Below, one piece after another: positions 1 to 7,959 of a stretch of 14,985 nt of DNA. The position numbers were made by a program, and so were the translations under genes. Below the pieces are notes generated by a model, which was given only the letters and a program-made list of their open reading frames with translations, did not search any database and was not told the origin of the DNA. The stretch is from positions 1 through 14,985 of the forward strand of contig CAZKFI010000061.1 of the NCBI GenBank assembly GCA_964551975.1, given 5' to 3'. Origin of the DNA: REEB426 sp964551975. Its GTDB lineage: Bacteria; Actinomycetota; Actinomycetes; S36-B12. Position 1 is the stretch's first letter, and each line of letters starts with the position of its first letter.

Positions 1-1
1 C

Positions 2-3000
2 CGCGCAGTTCACGTTGAGCGCAACCTGCGAGCTCCCTTGGTGGGTATTCAGCATGAAGCGGCCCGACTTGGCCTGCCGACGCGGCAGGTGCGTATCGGG
101 GTCCGCACCGGTGACACCTCACCGCAGGATCGCCGACAGATGGCCCAGCATCCTCCGCAGATCTGTATCACCACCCCGGAATCCCTTTTCCTCTTATTGA
201 CCTCGCAAGCCCGATCAATGCTTGCCGGCGTGCACACGGTCATCGTGGACGAGGTCCATGCCGTCGCCGGTACCAAGCGAGGTGCACACCTGGCAGTGTC
301 CCTGGAGCGGCTCGATGCCCTGCTCGCTTCCCCCGCCCAACGCATCGGTCTGTCGGCAACCGTGCGACCACTGGACGCCGTGGCACGGTTCCTTCGTCCG
401 CAACGTCCGGCCACAGTCGTGGCACCACCAACGCAGAAGCAGTGGGACTTGCGCGTGCAGGTGGCTGTCGATGACATGTCTGATCTGTCGACCTCGACGG
501 GTGATGGCGAAGTTGATCTGACAGGAGATGCATCCTCCGCGCCGCGGGTGACGGCAGCCGAACGTCGCAGTTCCATCTGGCCGGCGGTCGACGAGATTCT
601 CGCCGATCAGATTCAGCAGCATCACTCCACCCTGGTGTTTGCTAACTCGCGCCGCCTGGCCGAGCGGATAACCGCGCGCATTAACGACATCGCTGCCGAA
701 CAGGACCTTCCGCCGTTGGCCCGAGCCCACCACGGGTCAGTGAGCCGCGAACAGCGCACGGCCATCGAGGAGGCGCTGAAGTCGGGCCACCTGCCTGCGG
801 TCGTGGCCACCAGCTCACTGGAGTTGGGCATTGACATGGGTGCCATCGACTGCGTGGTGCAGGTGCAGGCACCGCCCAGTGTCGCGGCAGGGTTGCAGCG
901 CGTAGGTCGGGCTGGCCACCAGGTGGGTGCCACCAGTCGCGGCATCTTTTTGCCCACTCATCGCGCCGACCTGCAGGCCACCGCCGTAGTAACCGAGCGC
1001 ATGCGTACCGCCGATATCGAACCCCTGCGCATTCCGGTGAATCCACTTGACGTGCTCGCCCAGCAGATCGTTGCCGCGGTGGCGATGGACGACTGGACGG
1101 TCGATGACCTGCTGGCTCTGCTTCGGCGCAGTGCACCCTTCACCAAGTTGAGTGAATCGGTCTATCACGCGGTCCTGGACATGCTCAGCGGTCGCTATCC
1201 GTCTGAGGATTTCGCCGAACTGCGTCCCCGATTGGTGTGGGACCGGCAGACCAACACCCTCACCGGTCGACCCGGCGCCCAGCGGTTGGCCGTTACCAGC
1301 GGCGGCACGATCCCTGATCGCGGTCTTTTCGGGGTCTTCCTCGCCGGTACCGCACCGGGTACGCCCGGTGCACGGGTCGGTGAACTCGACGAGGAAATGG
1401 TCTACGAGTCTCGGGTGGGCGAGGTGATTGCGCTCGGAGCCTCGAGTTGGCGCATTGAGCAGATCACCCACGATCGGGTACTGGTCAGCCCGGCCCCCGG
1501 GGTGCCCGGACGCGTACCGTTCTGGCACGGCGATTCGGCGAGTCGGCACGCAGAACTTGGTGCCGCTATCGGTGCATTCACTCGCGAGATCGCCTCCAGC
1601 GCCGCAAGCTCGGCACGACAGCGACTGACGGCCAGTGGGCTAGATGAACGTGCCACCAACAACCTGCTGGCCTATTTGGCCGAGCAGCGAAGCAGCACTG
1701 AGGTACTGCCCGACGACCGCACCATCGTCGTGGAACGATTCCGCGACGAACTCGGGGACTGGCGCGTGGTGGTGCACAGCCCATTCGGTGCGGCGGTGCA
1801 CGGTCCGTGGGCCTTGGCTCTACTTGCACGCTTACGGCAGATCACCGATGTTGATGCGCAGGTCATGCACGCTGATGACGGAATCGTGCTGCGCCTACCC
1901 GATGCTGAGGATGAATCCGTTGTGCGCGCGATAGCCGAGTGCCTTGTCGTGGAGCCAGAAGAGGTCGAAGCGCTGGTAGCACACGAGGTTGCTGGAACCG
2001 CACTGTTTGCCTCACGGTTTCGAGAAGCCGCCGCGCGAGCTCTGCTTCTCCCCCGCCGTCGACCCGGACGCCGCTCGCCGCTTTGGCAGCAACGTCAACG
2101 ATCCGCGCATCTGCTCACGGTTGCCAGCCGTTACCCGGAGTTCCCTATCGTGTTGGAGGCTGTGCGCGAGTGCCTTCAGGATGCCTACGACCTCCCGGCC
2201 CTGCGTGATCTGCTCGGCCGCATTCGTGGCGGCGAGGTACGGATCGTCGACGTGGCCACCGTGCAGCCCTCGCCATTCGCGCGCTCACTGCTACTCGGCT
2301 ACGTCGCCACATTTCTCTATGACGGGGACGCGCCACTCGCCGAACGCAAAGCAGCAGCCCTGGCGTTGGACCCAAGCCTGCTGTCCGAACTCCTCGGCAG
2401 CGTGGAACTGAGTGAACTGCTGGAACCGGAGGCCATCACGCAGGTCGAGGCCGAGCTGCAGCACCTCGCGCCCGGCTTTCAGGCGCGCGACCGCGAGGAT
2501 GCCGCCGATCTGATCCGATTGATCGGACCACTACCTCTGGCGGCACTGCTGGAACGAGGGATCCTGCCCGATTGGGCGAACGAACTCGTCGAGCAGCGGC
2601 GAGCGATACTGGTGCGGATCGGTGGCGTCGAACACGTCGCCGCGATCGAAGACGCCGGCCGGCTGCGCGATGGCCTTGGCGTTGCACTCCCTCCGGGAAT
2701 CCCCGACGCCTACCTCAGCGGCGTTGTCGATCCGATTGGCGATCTCGCCGCCCGGTTCGCACGTTCCCACGGTCCGTTCAGCACTGCCGAGTTCGCCTCC
2801 GCCACAGGCCTGCCGCTCGCGGCGGCGCAGGCTGCCTTGGAACCGCTGTTGACTCAAAGGCGACTGAGTCGCTTCGATGCCGGGCACCCCGGAGCCTCGC
2901 GATGGTGTGACGTCGAGGTACTGCGACGTATCCGTAGGCGCAGCATCGCGCACCTTCGCCAGATGGCCGAGCCCGTACCACCCGAGCAGTACGCGGACTT

Positions 3001-4387
3001 CCTGCCTGGGTGGCAGCAGGTCGCGGCCTTCGATCTGCAGCGCTCGACCACCGGTGCTCGCGGCAATCAATCCGCGTCACCAACTGGTCCCGTCCCGACC
3101 CTGCAGGGTGCCGACGGGGCTTTCGCCGTCATCGAGCAGTTGGCCGGTCTGGCACTGCCGTGGTCAGTCTGGGAAGGCAACGTGCTTGCGCAGCGGGTGC
3201 GTGACTTCACCCCGTCGGTGCTGGATGGCCTGATGAGCAGCGGTGAGGTCATCTGGTGGGGTGCCGGCGGTGCCAGTCCGCAAGAGGCCACAATCGTGAT
3301 GGCACCGGCCGATTTGGCACCGATGTTGTGGGGCGGACAACAGGTTCAAGACTCCGCCTCGCCCGGAGGTGGTGCATCCGGAGAAGCCTCACCGCCTATT
3401 GATTTGCCCACGGTTATCGAGACCGTGCTGCCCGCGGGCGCGGCCATGTTCTTTCGCGACATCGTGGAACTTGTCACAGCGAACACTGACTTCGATGCTG
3501 CAGCGGTAAGCGATGCTGCAGTCGAGGCTGCGATCTGGCAGTTGCTGTGGCGCGGGCGCATTACCAACGACACGCTTGCACCACTTCGCCTGCGCAGTAG
3601 CGCACGCACCAGTACCGCGAAGACAACGTCACCAACGCGCCTGGCTCGCTCGTCCAGCAGTTTCGGTAGCGGTCGCCCCGCACGCATCAGTCGTTCTGGA
3701 TTGCGCTTGCCAACACGGCAGGGACCACCGGGGATGGCCGGCAGGTGGTCACTGCTCGGCCGGGGTAGCGAGATCACCGAGACAGAACGCAACGCGACCT
3801 GGGCAGCGGTGCTGTTAGAACGGTATGGCGTCGTGACCCGAGGTGCGGTCGCCGCAGAAGGTCTTAGTGGCGGATTCCAAGCGGCTTACCGCATGCTGCA
3901 TGCCTTCGAGGAGGCTGGTCGGGCCCAGCGGACCTACGCGGTTGCTGGCCTCGGCGCCGCCCAGTTCGGCACTGCCATCGCCATCGACCGACTGCGCGCC
4001 CCGCAGGCTGGGCGCCGCGGCCATGTTCTGGCCGCACTCGACCCAGCGAACGCGTACGGAGCGGCTCTGCCCTGGCCAGCAGCCGCGCAGGATTCGTCAA
4101 CCCGCCATCGGCCGGGTCGACGCGTCGGCGCCTATGTGGTGCTCATCGAAGGCGCACTCGTCGGCTACCTGGAACGCGGTGGCGCAACCTTGCTTACCTG
4201 GTCACGGCCTGACCACACCATCGTGGACGTTCTTCGATTACTTGCCGACGCGCATCGCGCTCGGCTCGTGCCGCGGATAGCTCTGACCAGCATCGATGGT
4301 TCCAGTGAGCACGACCCCAGTCCCCTGCGCGAAGCCGGGTACATCTGCACTCCCAACGGCTGGCAGGTAAGCCGTGCCGGAGGGTGA
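2..4387 (+). CDS. lhr: Lhr-family ATP-dependent helicase (5' partial)
   Basis: Large superfamily 2 helicase, a 3'-to-5' DNA translocase/helicase linked to DNA repair. The frame is open from base 2 (RAVHVERNLRAPL, a typical Lhr segment), so the gene begins outside the window; the Walker A motif and roughly 80-100 N-terminal residues are missing. Counting from the TTG at 38 as residue 1, I see TTPES (45-49), the DEVH box (71-74, the Lhr form of motif II), SAT (106-108), TSSLELGID (258-266) and QRVGRAGH (287-294). Long Lhr-core, winged-helix and C-terminal regions follow. A Ser/Arg-rich linker (bases about 3590-3720) precedes GRWSLL, and the C-terminal Lhr signature GLGAAQFGT is present. About 1460 residues remain, in line with the roughly 1500-residue actinobacterial form. 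Its stop lies inside nei (14 nt overlap), so the two are probably co-transcribed and work together in repair. No frameshift is seen. Confidence 0.96.
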   Translation, partial: RAVHVERNLRAPLVGIQHEAARLGLPTRQVRIGVRTGDTSPQDRRQMAQHPPQICITTPESLFLLLTSQARSMLAGVHTVIVDEVHAVAGTKRGAHLAVSLERLDALLASPAQRIGLSATVRPLDAVARFLRPQRPATVVAPPTQKQWDLRVQVAVDDMSDLSTSTGDGEVDLTGDASSAPRVTAAERRSSIWPAVDEILADQIQQHHSTLVFANSRRLAERITARINDIAAEQDLPPLARAHHGSVSREQRTAIEEALKSGHLPAVVATSSLELGIDMGAIDCVVQVQAPPSVAAGLQRVGRAGHQVGATSRGIFLPTHRADLQATAVVTERMRTADIEPLRIPVNPLDVLAQQIVAAVAMDDWTVDDLLALLRRSAPFTKLSESVYHAVLDMLSGRYPSEDFAELRPRLVWDRQTNTLTGRPGAQRLAVTSGGTIPDRGLFGVFLAGTAPGTPGARVGELDEEMVYESRVGEVIALGASSWRIEQITHDRVLVSPAPGVPGRVPFWHGDSASRHAELGAAIGAFTREIASSAASSARQRLTASGLDERATNNLLAYLAEQRSSTEVLPDDRTIVVERFRDELGDWRVVVHSPFGAAVHGPWALALLARLRQITDVDAQVMHADDGIVLRLPDAEDESVVRAIAECLVVEPEEVEALVAHEVAGTALFASRFREAAARALLLPRRRPGRRSPLWQQRQRSAHLLTVASRYPEFPIVLEAVRECLQDAYDLPALRDLLGRIRGGEVRIVDVATVQPSPFARSLLLGYVATFLYDGDAPLAERKAAALALDPSLLSELLGSVELSELLEPEAITQVEAELQHLAPGFQARDREDAADLIRLIGPLPLAALLERGILPDWANELVEQRRAILVRIGGVEHVAAIEDAGRLRDGLGVALPPGIPDAYLSGVVDPIGDLAARFARSHGPFSTAEFASATGLPLAAAQAALEPLLTQRRLSRFDAGHPGASRWCDVEVLRRIRRRSIAHLRQMAEPVPPEQYADFLPGWQQVAAFDLQRSTTGARGNQSASPTGPVPTLQGADGAFAVIEQLAGLALPWSVWEGNVLAQRVRDFTPSVLDGLMSSGEVIWWGAGGASPQEATIVMAPADLAPMLWGGQQVQDSASPGGGASGEASPPIDLPTVIETVLPAGAAMFFRDIVELVTANTDFDAAAVSDAAVEAAIWQLLWRGRITNDTLAPLRLRSSARTSTAKTTSPTRLARSSSSFGSGRPARISRSGLRLPTRQGPPGMAGRWSLLGRGSEITETERNATWAAVLLERYGVVTRGAVAAEGLSGGFQAAYRMLHAFEEAGRAQRTYAVAGLGAAQFGTAIAIDRLRAPQAGRRGHVLAALDPANAYGAALPWPAAAQDSSTRHRPGRRVGAYVVLIEGALVGYLERGGATLLTWSRPDHTIVDVLRLLADAHRARLVPRIALTSIDGSSEHDPSPLREAGYICTPNGWQVSRAGG

Positions 4388-5138
4388 CACCATCTGGCGG
4401 GCAGCCAATCGACTGAACACCGCCTTTGCCGGTCATCTGATCACCGAGTGTGACTTCCGGGTCCCGCGGCTTGCGACCGCCAGCATTGCCGGCGCGACGA
4501 TGCTGCAGGTGCAGGCCCGCGGCAAGCACCTGTTGATGCGCCTAGATGACGAGCGAACGCTGCATACCCACCTGGGCATGGATGGCTCGTGGCGCATCGA
4601 GCGCCCCGAGAGCAGGTGGGTCCATCACAGCGTGCGCCTGATGTTCGCAAGCCAGCAATGGCGGGCGATCGGGCGTCTACTCCCCACGGTCGATTTGCTC
4701 CCGACAGCGCAAGAGTCCACGGTGGTTGGGCATCTAGGACCGGACTTACTAGGCGAAGATTGGGACGCAGAGTTGGCGATGGCCAACCTCTTGCGGGATG
4801 GTCAAGTGCCCGTGTCACAGGCCCTGCTTGATCAGCGCAACCTCGCGGGGCTGGGCAATGTCTACGCCAGCGAACTTCCATTCCTCGTGGGCGTGCACCC
4901 GGCAACCCCCATTGACCAGGTGACGGATCTGCCTGAACTTCTGCGGCTCGCGCAGCGTCATCTGCGCCGAAACTGTCACACCAGACGACGAACCACCACC
5001 GGTTGGGAGCAACCGGATCAGTCACTGTACGTGTACGGGCGCGCAGGGCGCGCCTGCCGGCGATGCGGCACGACGATCGAAGGCACGATCCAGCAGGAGC
5101 GAGTGCGCTTCTGGTGTCCCTCCTGCCAGCCGGGCTGA
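4374..5138 (+). CDS. nei: Endonuclease VIII / Fpg-Nei family DNA glycosylase
   Basis: Bifunctional DNA glycosylase/AP lyase of base excision repair, 254 residues, the normal family length. The GTG start at 4374 is fixed by the family N terminus: after Met removal, Pro2 (the Schiff-base nucleophile) and Glu3 come from MPEGDTIWRAA. Also visible are conserved Lys51 (ARGKHLL), the HTHLGM segment (64-69), the QRNLAGLGNVYASE helix-two-turn-helix region, and a C-terminal zinc finger with Cys228, Cys231, Cys248 and Cys251. The PEGDT start marks the Nei rather than the Fpg (PELPE) branch; substrate preference cannot be read from sequence. The start overlaps the end of lhr by 14 nt, with an AGG-containing weak ribosome-binding site just upstream. 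The lhr-nei pairing is also known from mycobacteria. The gene converges on clgR with 24 nt between stops. Confidence 0.95.
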   Translation: MPEGDTIWRAANRLNTAFAGHLITECDFRVPRLATASIAGATMLQVQARGKHLLMRLDDERTLHTHLGMDGSWRIERPESRWVHHSVRLMFASQQWRAIGRLLPTVDLLPTAQESTVVGHLGPDLLGEDWDAELAMANLLRDGQVPVSQALLDQRNLAGLGNVYASELPFLVGVHPATPIDQVTDLPELLRLAQRHLRRNCHTRRRTTTGWEQPDQSLYVYGRAGRACRRCGTTIEGTIQQERVRFWCPSCQPG

Positions 5139-5162
5139 AGAGTCTGACCAGCCCAGGATGCG

Positions 5163-5423
5163 CTACACCAGCAGCGGCTGGGTATCGCCCTCGGCCTGGG
5201 CCAGGTGCGAACTCACCGATGAGAGCACGTCGCTCAGCGGCACGTCCAGTGCGCCGCAGATCGCCGCAAGCAACTCGCTCGAAGCTTCCTTTTGGCCACG
5301 CTCAACTTCCGAGAGATACCCAAGGGAGACAGACGCGGCCACAGATACCTCGCGGAGGGTCCGTCCCTGGTCCTGGCGGCGGCGACGTAATTCATCGCCA
5401 ATCACATGCCTGAGCACGATCAT
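5163..5423 (-). CDS. clgR: ClgR-like XRE-family transcriptional regulator
   Basis: Small 86-residue helix-turn-helix protein. An XRE/Cro-type HTH covers about residues 9-66 (GDELRRRRQDQG start, REVSVAASVSLGYLSEVERG core with the recognition helix near 33-42). In actinobacteria ClgR lies next to pgsA/cinA and activates clp protease and repair genes; the position after the pgsA-cinA gene supports that identity. The ATG at 5423 is preceded by a near-perfect Shine-Dalgarno, the best in the window, so this gene is probably well translated. The protein ends QPLLV and not in the Ala-Ala tail that makes Streptomyces ClgR a Clp substrate. It is also shorter than many ClgR proteins, with little after the HTH. 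The family call is firm; the ClgR name rests on sequence plus synteny. Confidence 0.88.
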   Translation of the reverse strand: MIVLRHVIGDELRRRRQDQGRTLREVSVAASVSLGYLSEVERGQKEASSELLAAICGALDVPLSDVLSSVSSHLAQAEGDTQPLLV

Positions 5424-5428
5424 GCAAG

Positions 5429-5435
5429 ACCTCCC
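5429..5435 (-). promoter_or_regulatory. Strong Shine-Dalgarno of clgR
   Basis: On the minus strand this reads GGGAGGT, five bases before the ATG at 5423-5421. It fixes the clgR start and is much stronger than the sites in front of the other minus-strand genes here. It sits in the 32-nt space after the pgsA-cinA stop. Confidence 0.8.
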
Positions 5436-5455
5436 TTCCTACGACTCCACCTACG

Positions 5456-6547
5456 TCAACGACCTGTGACCCCAGGGTATTCCCCCTTTCCGTCGGCCAC
5501 CACCCCAGCCGCCAGGCTGAGGAGAGCCTGCGTGGCCAAGCGGCGAACCCGTGCCCGTGATCCACTGATCTGCAGCAGCTGACTGGTGGTGCGACCACTG
5601 CCGCCATGGTGCACGGCGATCCAGACCGTTCCGGGCCGTTGGCCATCCAGCGGATCGGGCCCTGCGACGCCCGTGGTGGCCAGTCCTAGGTCGGCCACGA
5701 GGACCCGGCAGACCCCCTGCGCCATGGATTCCGCGACGTCCTGACTGACCACGTGGGCGCACTGCTTTTCACTCAGCCCCAGCAGAGTGCGTTTGATGTC
5801 GGTGGCGTAGGCCACCACCCCACCGCGCAGCACTGTGGAGCAGCCTGGCACCGTGGCCAGGGTCGCTGCGACCTGTCCGGCCGTCAGTGATTCGGCAGTG
5901 GCCACGGTCAGTCCGCGCGACTGGAGTGCCGCGACAAGACCGGCCGCTTGTGCGGGACCGGGATCGATCAGGATCGCGCCAGCACGCCAGCAGATCACCA
6001 CACCGGTAACCACGGTGAGGACGAGCGCCAGGCCCAGCGCGATCCAGCACAGTAGGTTCCACCAGGGAAATTGACCCTGGCTGACCAACAGCATCGTGAT
6101 CGCCACGATCTGGGTCACGGTCTTGGTCTTGCCCCAACGATCAGCAGCGAGTACAGCGCGTCGTCGGGCAGCCAGCCGCAGCACGGTTACGGCCAGTTCC
6201 CGGACAGCAATGACGATCGTCACCCACCAGGGCACCTGCCCGGACCAGCTCAGTAGCACGAGGGCACTCAGTACTAGGGCCTTGTCCGCAATCGGATCTG
6301 CCAGTCGACCGAAATCGGTGACCAGGCCACGACTGCGGGCAAGTTTTCCGTCAACCAAGTCGGTCAGTGACGCAGCGAGGAAGACGGCAGCAGCGAGCAG
6401 CCTGGTCCACGCCGTTCCCGGGATCACCATCAGCCAGATCAAGACGGGCACGCAGAGCATGCGTGAGATCGTCAGCAGATTGGCGATGTTGAGCAGGGGC
6501 ACGTGCCGTTGCTGCTCAGGTGCTGGCGCCATGGAACCTGTTGTCAT
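5456..6547 (-). CDS. pgsA: PgsA-CinA fusion: phosphatidylglycerophosphate synthase with C-terminal CinA/PncC domain
   Basis: One 363-residue frame joins two usually separate neighbours. Residues about 15-190 are a CDP-alcohol phosphatidyltransferase: five to six hydrophobic segments and the complete signature with Asp63, Asp66, Gly67, Ala70, Arg71, Gly80, Asp84 and Asp88. This membrane enzyme makes phosphatidylglycerophosphate from CDP-diacylglycerol and glycerol-3-phosphate. Residues about 198-350 match the CinA C-terminal (PncC-type NMN amidohydrolase) domain, with TAESLTAG (217-224), the GVVAYAT region and TTGVAGPDPLDG (291-302). The join follows directly on the last membrane helix with no stop or frameshift. 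Internal GTG codons at the join (VVICW) have no good ribosome-binding site, so separate translation is less likely but not excluded. The start ATG overlaps the rimO stop (ATGA); Met6 is an alternative start. The COG1058 N-terminal domain of full CinA is absent, as in many short CinA proteins. Confidence 0.9.
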   Translation of the reverse strand: MTTGSMAPAPEQQRHVPLLNIANLLTISRMLCVPVLIWLMVIPGTAWTRLLAAAVFLAASLTDLVDGKLARSRGLVTDFGRLADPIADKALVLSALVLLSWSGQVPWWVTIVIAVRELAVTVLRLAARRRAVLAADRWGKTKTVTQIVAITMLLVSQGQFPWWNLLCWIALGLALVLTVVTGVVICWRAGAILIDPGPAQAAGLVAALQSRGLTVATAESLTAGQVAATLATVPGCSTVLRGGVVAYATDIKRTLLGLSEKQCAHVVSQDVAESMAQGVCRVLVADLGLATTGVAGPDPLDGQRPGTVWIAVHHGGSGRTTSQLLQISGSRARVRRLATQALLSLAAGVVADGKGEYPGVTGR

Positions 6548-7938
6548 GAATCCCGCTGCGGAGCAACGATCTCAGCTACGAGGTCCAGGCCAGCCACATC
6601 CACGACCACCGCATCGATGAGGGCGCCTCGTACCGGCAGCTCGGCACCGGTGGGCAGGTTCAGCAGGGTCGCGGAATCCTGCGGACCTTGGTGGCAAGCT
6701 CGTCCAACAAGCACCGGGCCGTCGTCGGAGTCTTCCTGCTCGGTGATCAGCACCTCGATGTGTTCACCTATGCGTTGACCGGCCCGCTCGGTCATCAGCG
6801 CATCGGCCAGAGCCTGGACGCGATGGGCCCGCTCGGCCACCAGCTCGGGATCAACCTTGTCTGAGAATCCGGCGGCTTCGGTGCCCTCCTCATCGCTGTA
6901 GGCGAAGACGCCGATGGCGTCGAGCGCAGCAGCGTCGAGGAACGCACAGAGTTCGTCGACATCGGCTTCGGTCTCGCCCGGGAAACCGACGATGACGTTG
7001 CTGCGCACGCCAGCATCTGGTCGCAGCGTCCGAATGGCCTTCAGTAGCTCCAGGAAGTCAGTACTGCCGCCGAATCGTCGCATTCGACGCAGGAGCGAAC
7101 TACTGGCATGTTGAAAGGAGAGGTCGAAGTAGGGCAAGACGGTGGGTGTCTCGGCAATTGCTGCAACCAATGTCGGTCGCATTTCGGCCGGTTGCAGGTA
7201 GGCGATCCGAACCCTGGGCACAACCTGCATGCGGCCGAGTTCGGCAAGCAGCGCCTCGAGTAGGCGTGGGTTGCCGAGATCCTTGCCGTATGAGGTGGAG
7301 TTTTCACTGACGAGAACGACCTCCTGCACGCCGTGATCGGCAAGCCAGNNNNNNNNNNNNNNNNNNNNNNNNNNNNNNNNNNNNNNNNNNNNNNNNNNNN
7401 NNNNNNNAATCGGAGCATCATCCAAACGGTGACGAAGGACCGGGGGGCGCCAACCCCCCTGCATGGTTGCGGGGTTGCTCGCCGCCGGAGACTGATGACC
7501 GGGCACATGGTGACTGACAACTCGACGCTCCACCGGTGTGATTGGCAACAGCGTGCGGCGATCCTTGGGTTCGTGCGCGAGCAGTCGCTCCCCGGCAAGG
7601 ACTGCATTGAGTCGCTGACTGATCTGGGGGTAGTCGTCGAAGCCCAGGACTGCATCAGCCTCGGTCAGCACTTCGGCTAGATCCCGGCCATAGCGCTCGG
7701 CGAGGCAGCCCACCGCAACAACGCGGCTGCCCTGTTCTGCTGCCGCGATCACGGCATCGATGGATTCCTGCTTGGCCGCGTCGATGAACCCGCAGGTGTT
7801 GATCAGTACCGCATCGGCACCCGTCGGGTCATCAACCAACTGCCAGCCATCGGCAATGAGGCGACCCGCCAACTCCTCTGAGTCGACGTCATTACGTGCG
7901 CAACCGAGGGTGACCAGAGCAACCGAACGCGACACCAC
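6544..7938 (-). CDS. rimO: Ribosomal protein S12 methylthiotransferase RimO (interrupted by assembly gap)
   Basis: Radical-SAM methylthiotransferase that methylthiolates an aspartate of ribosomal protein uS12. The N-terminal UPF0004 domain has its three cluster cysteines: Cys13 (TLGCARN), Cys49 (NTCGF) and Cys78 (VGCLAER). After the gap come VLVSENSTSYGKDLG, RIAYLQPAEM, FQHASS, SNVIVGFPGETEADV, the EEGTEAA region and a C-terminal TRAM domain, all typical of RimO rather than MiaB. The radical-SAM CxxxCxxC motif is not visible because 59 Ns replace it. Start: GTG at 7938, with a second GTG directly after; neither has a strong ribosome-binding site. The stop overlaps the pgsA-cinA start by ATGA. 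It lies 21 nt after the HTH gene in the same train. Confidence 0.94.
   Translation of the reverse strand: MVSRSVALVTLGCARNDVDSEELAGRLIADGWQLVDDPTGADAVLINTCGFIDAAKQESIDAVIAAAEQGSRVVAVGCLAERYGRDLAEVLTEADAVLGFDDYPQISQRLNAVLAGERLLAHEPKDRRTLLPITPVERRVVSHHVPGHQSPAASNPATMQGGWRPPVLRHRLDDAPIXXXXXXXXXXXXXXXXXXXXWLADHGVQEVVLVSENSTSYGKDLGNPRLLEALLAELGRMQVVPRVRIAYLQPAEMRPTLVAAIAETPTVLPYFDLSFQHASSSLLRRMRRFGGSTDFLELLKAIRTLRPDAGVRSNVIVGFPGETEADVDELCAFLDAAALDAIGVFAYSDEEGTEAAGFSDKVDPELVAERAHRVQALADALMTERAGQRIGEHIEVLITEQEDSDDGPVLVGRACHQGPQDSATLLNLPTGAELPVRGALIDAVVVDVAGLDLVAEIVAPQRDS
7349..7407. other. Assembly gap (59 N) inside rimO
   Basis: A run of 59 Ns. The rimO frame is the same on both sides. The gap stands where the radical-SAM cysteine motif belongs, between HRLDDAPI and WLADHGVQE. 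From memory of the family, about 35-40 residues lie between these points, so the real missing sequence is probably longer than 59 bases. Confidence 0.97.
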
Positions 7939-7959
7939 CCCAGCCTAGAGAGTTCTACG

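Noticed and set aside
815..1549. 244-residue minus-strand frame within lhr
   Set aside because: Antisense to conserved helicase motifs V and VI and the following domain; low-complexity shadow composition.
3590..3720. Possible frameshift in lhr at the Ser/Arg-rich stretch
   Set aside because: The frame stays open and the expected C-terminal Lhr motifs follow; a variable linker is usual at this point in the family.
5168..5181. Hairpin ccagc-agcg-gctgg at the end of clgR as a terminator between converging genes
   Set aside because: Only five base pairs, inside the clgR coding sequence and without a T-run; too weak to call.
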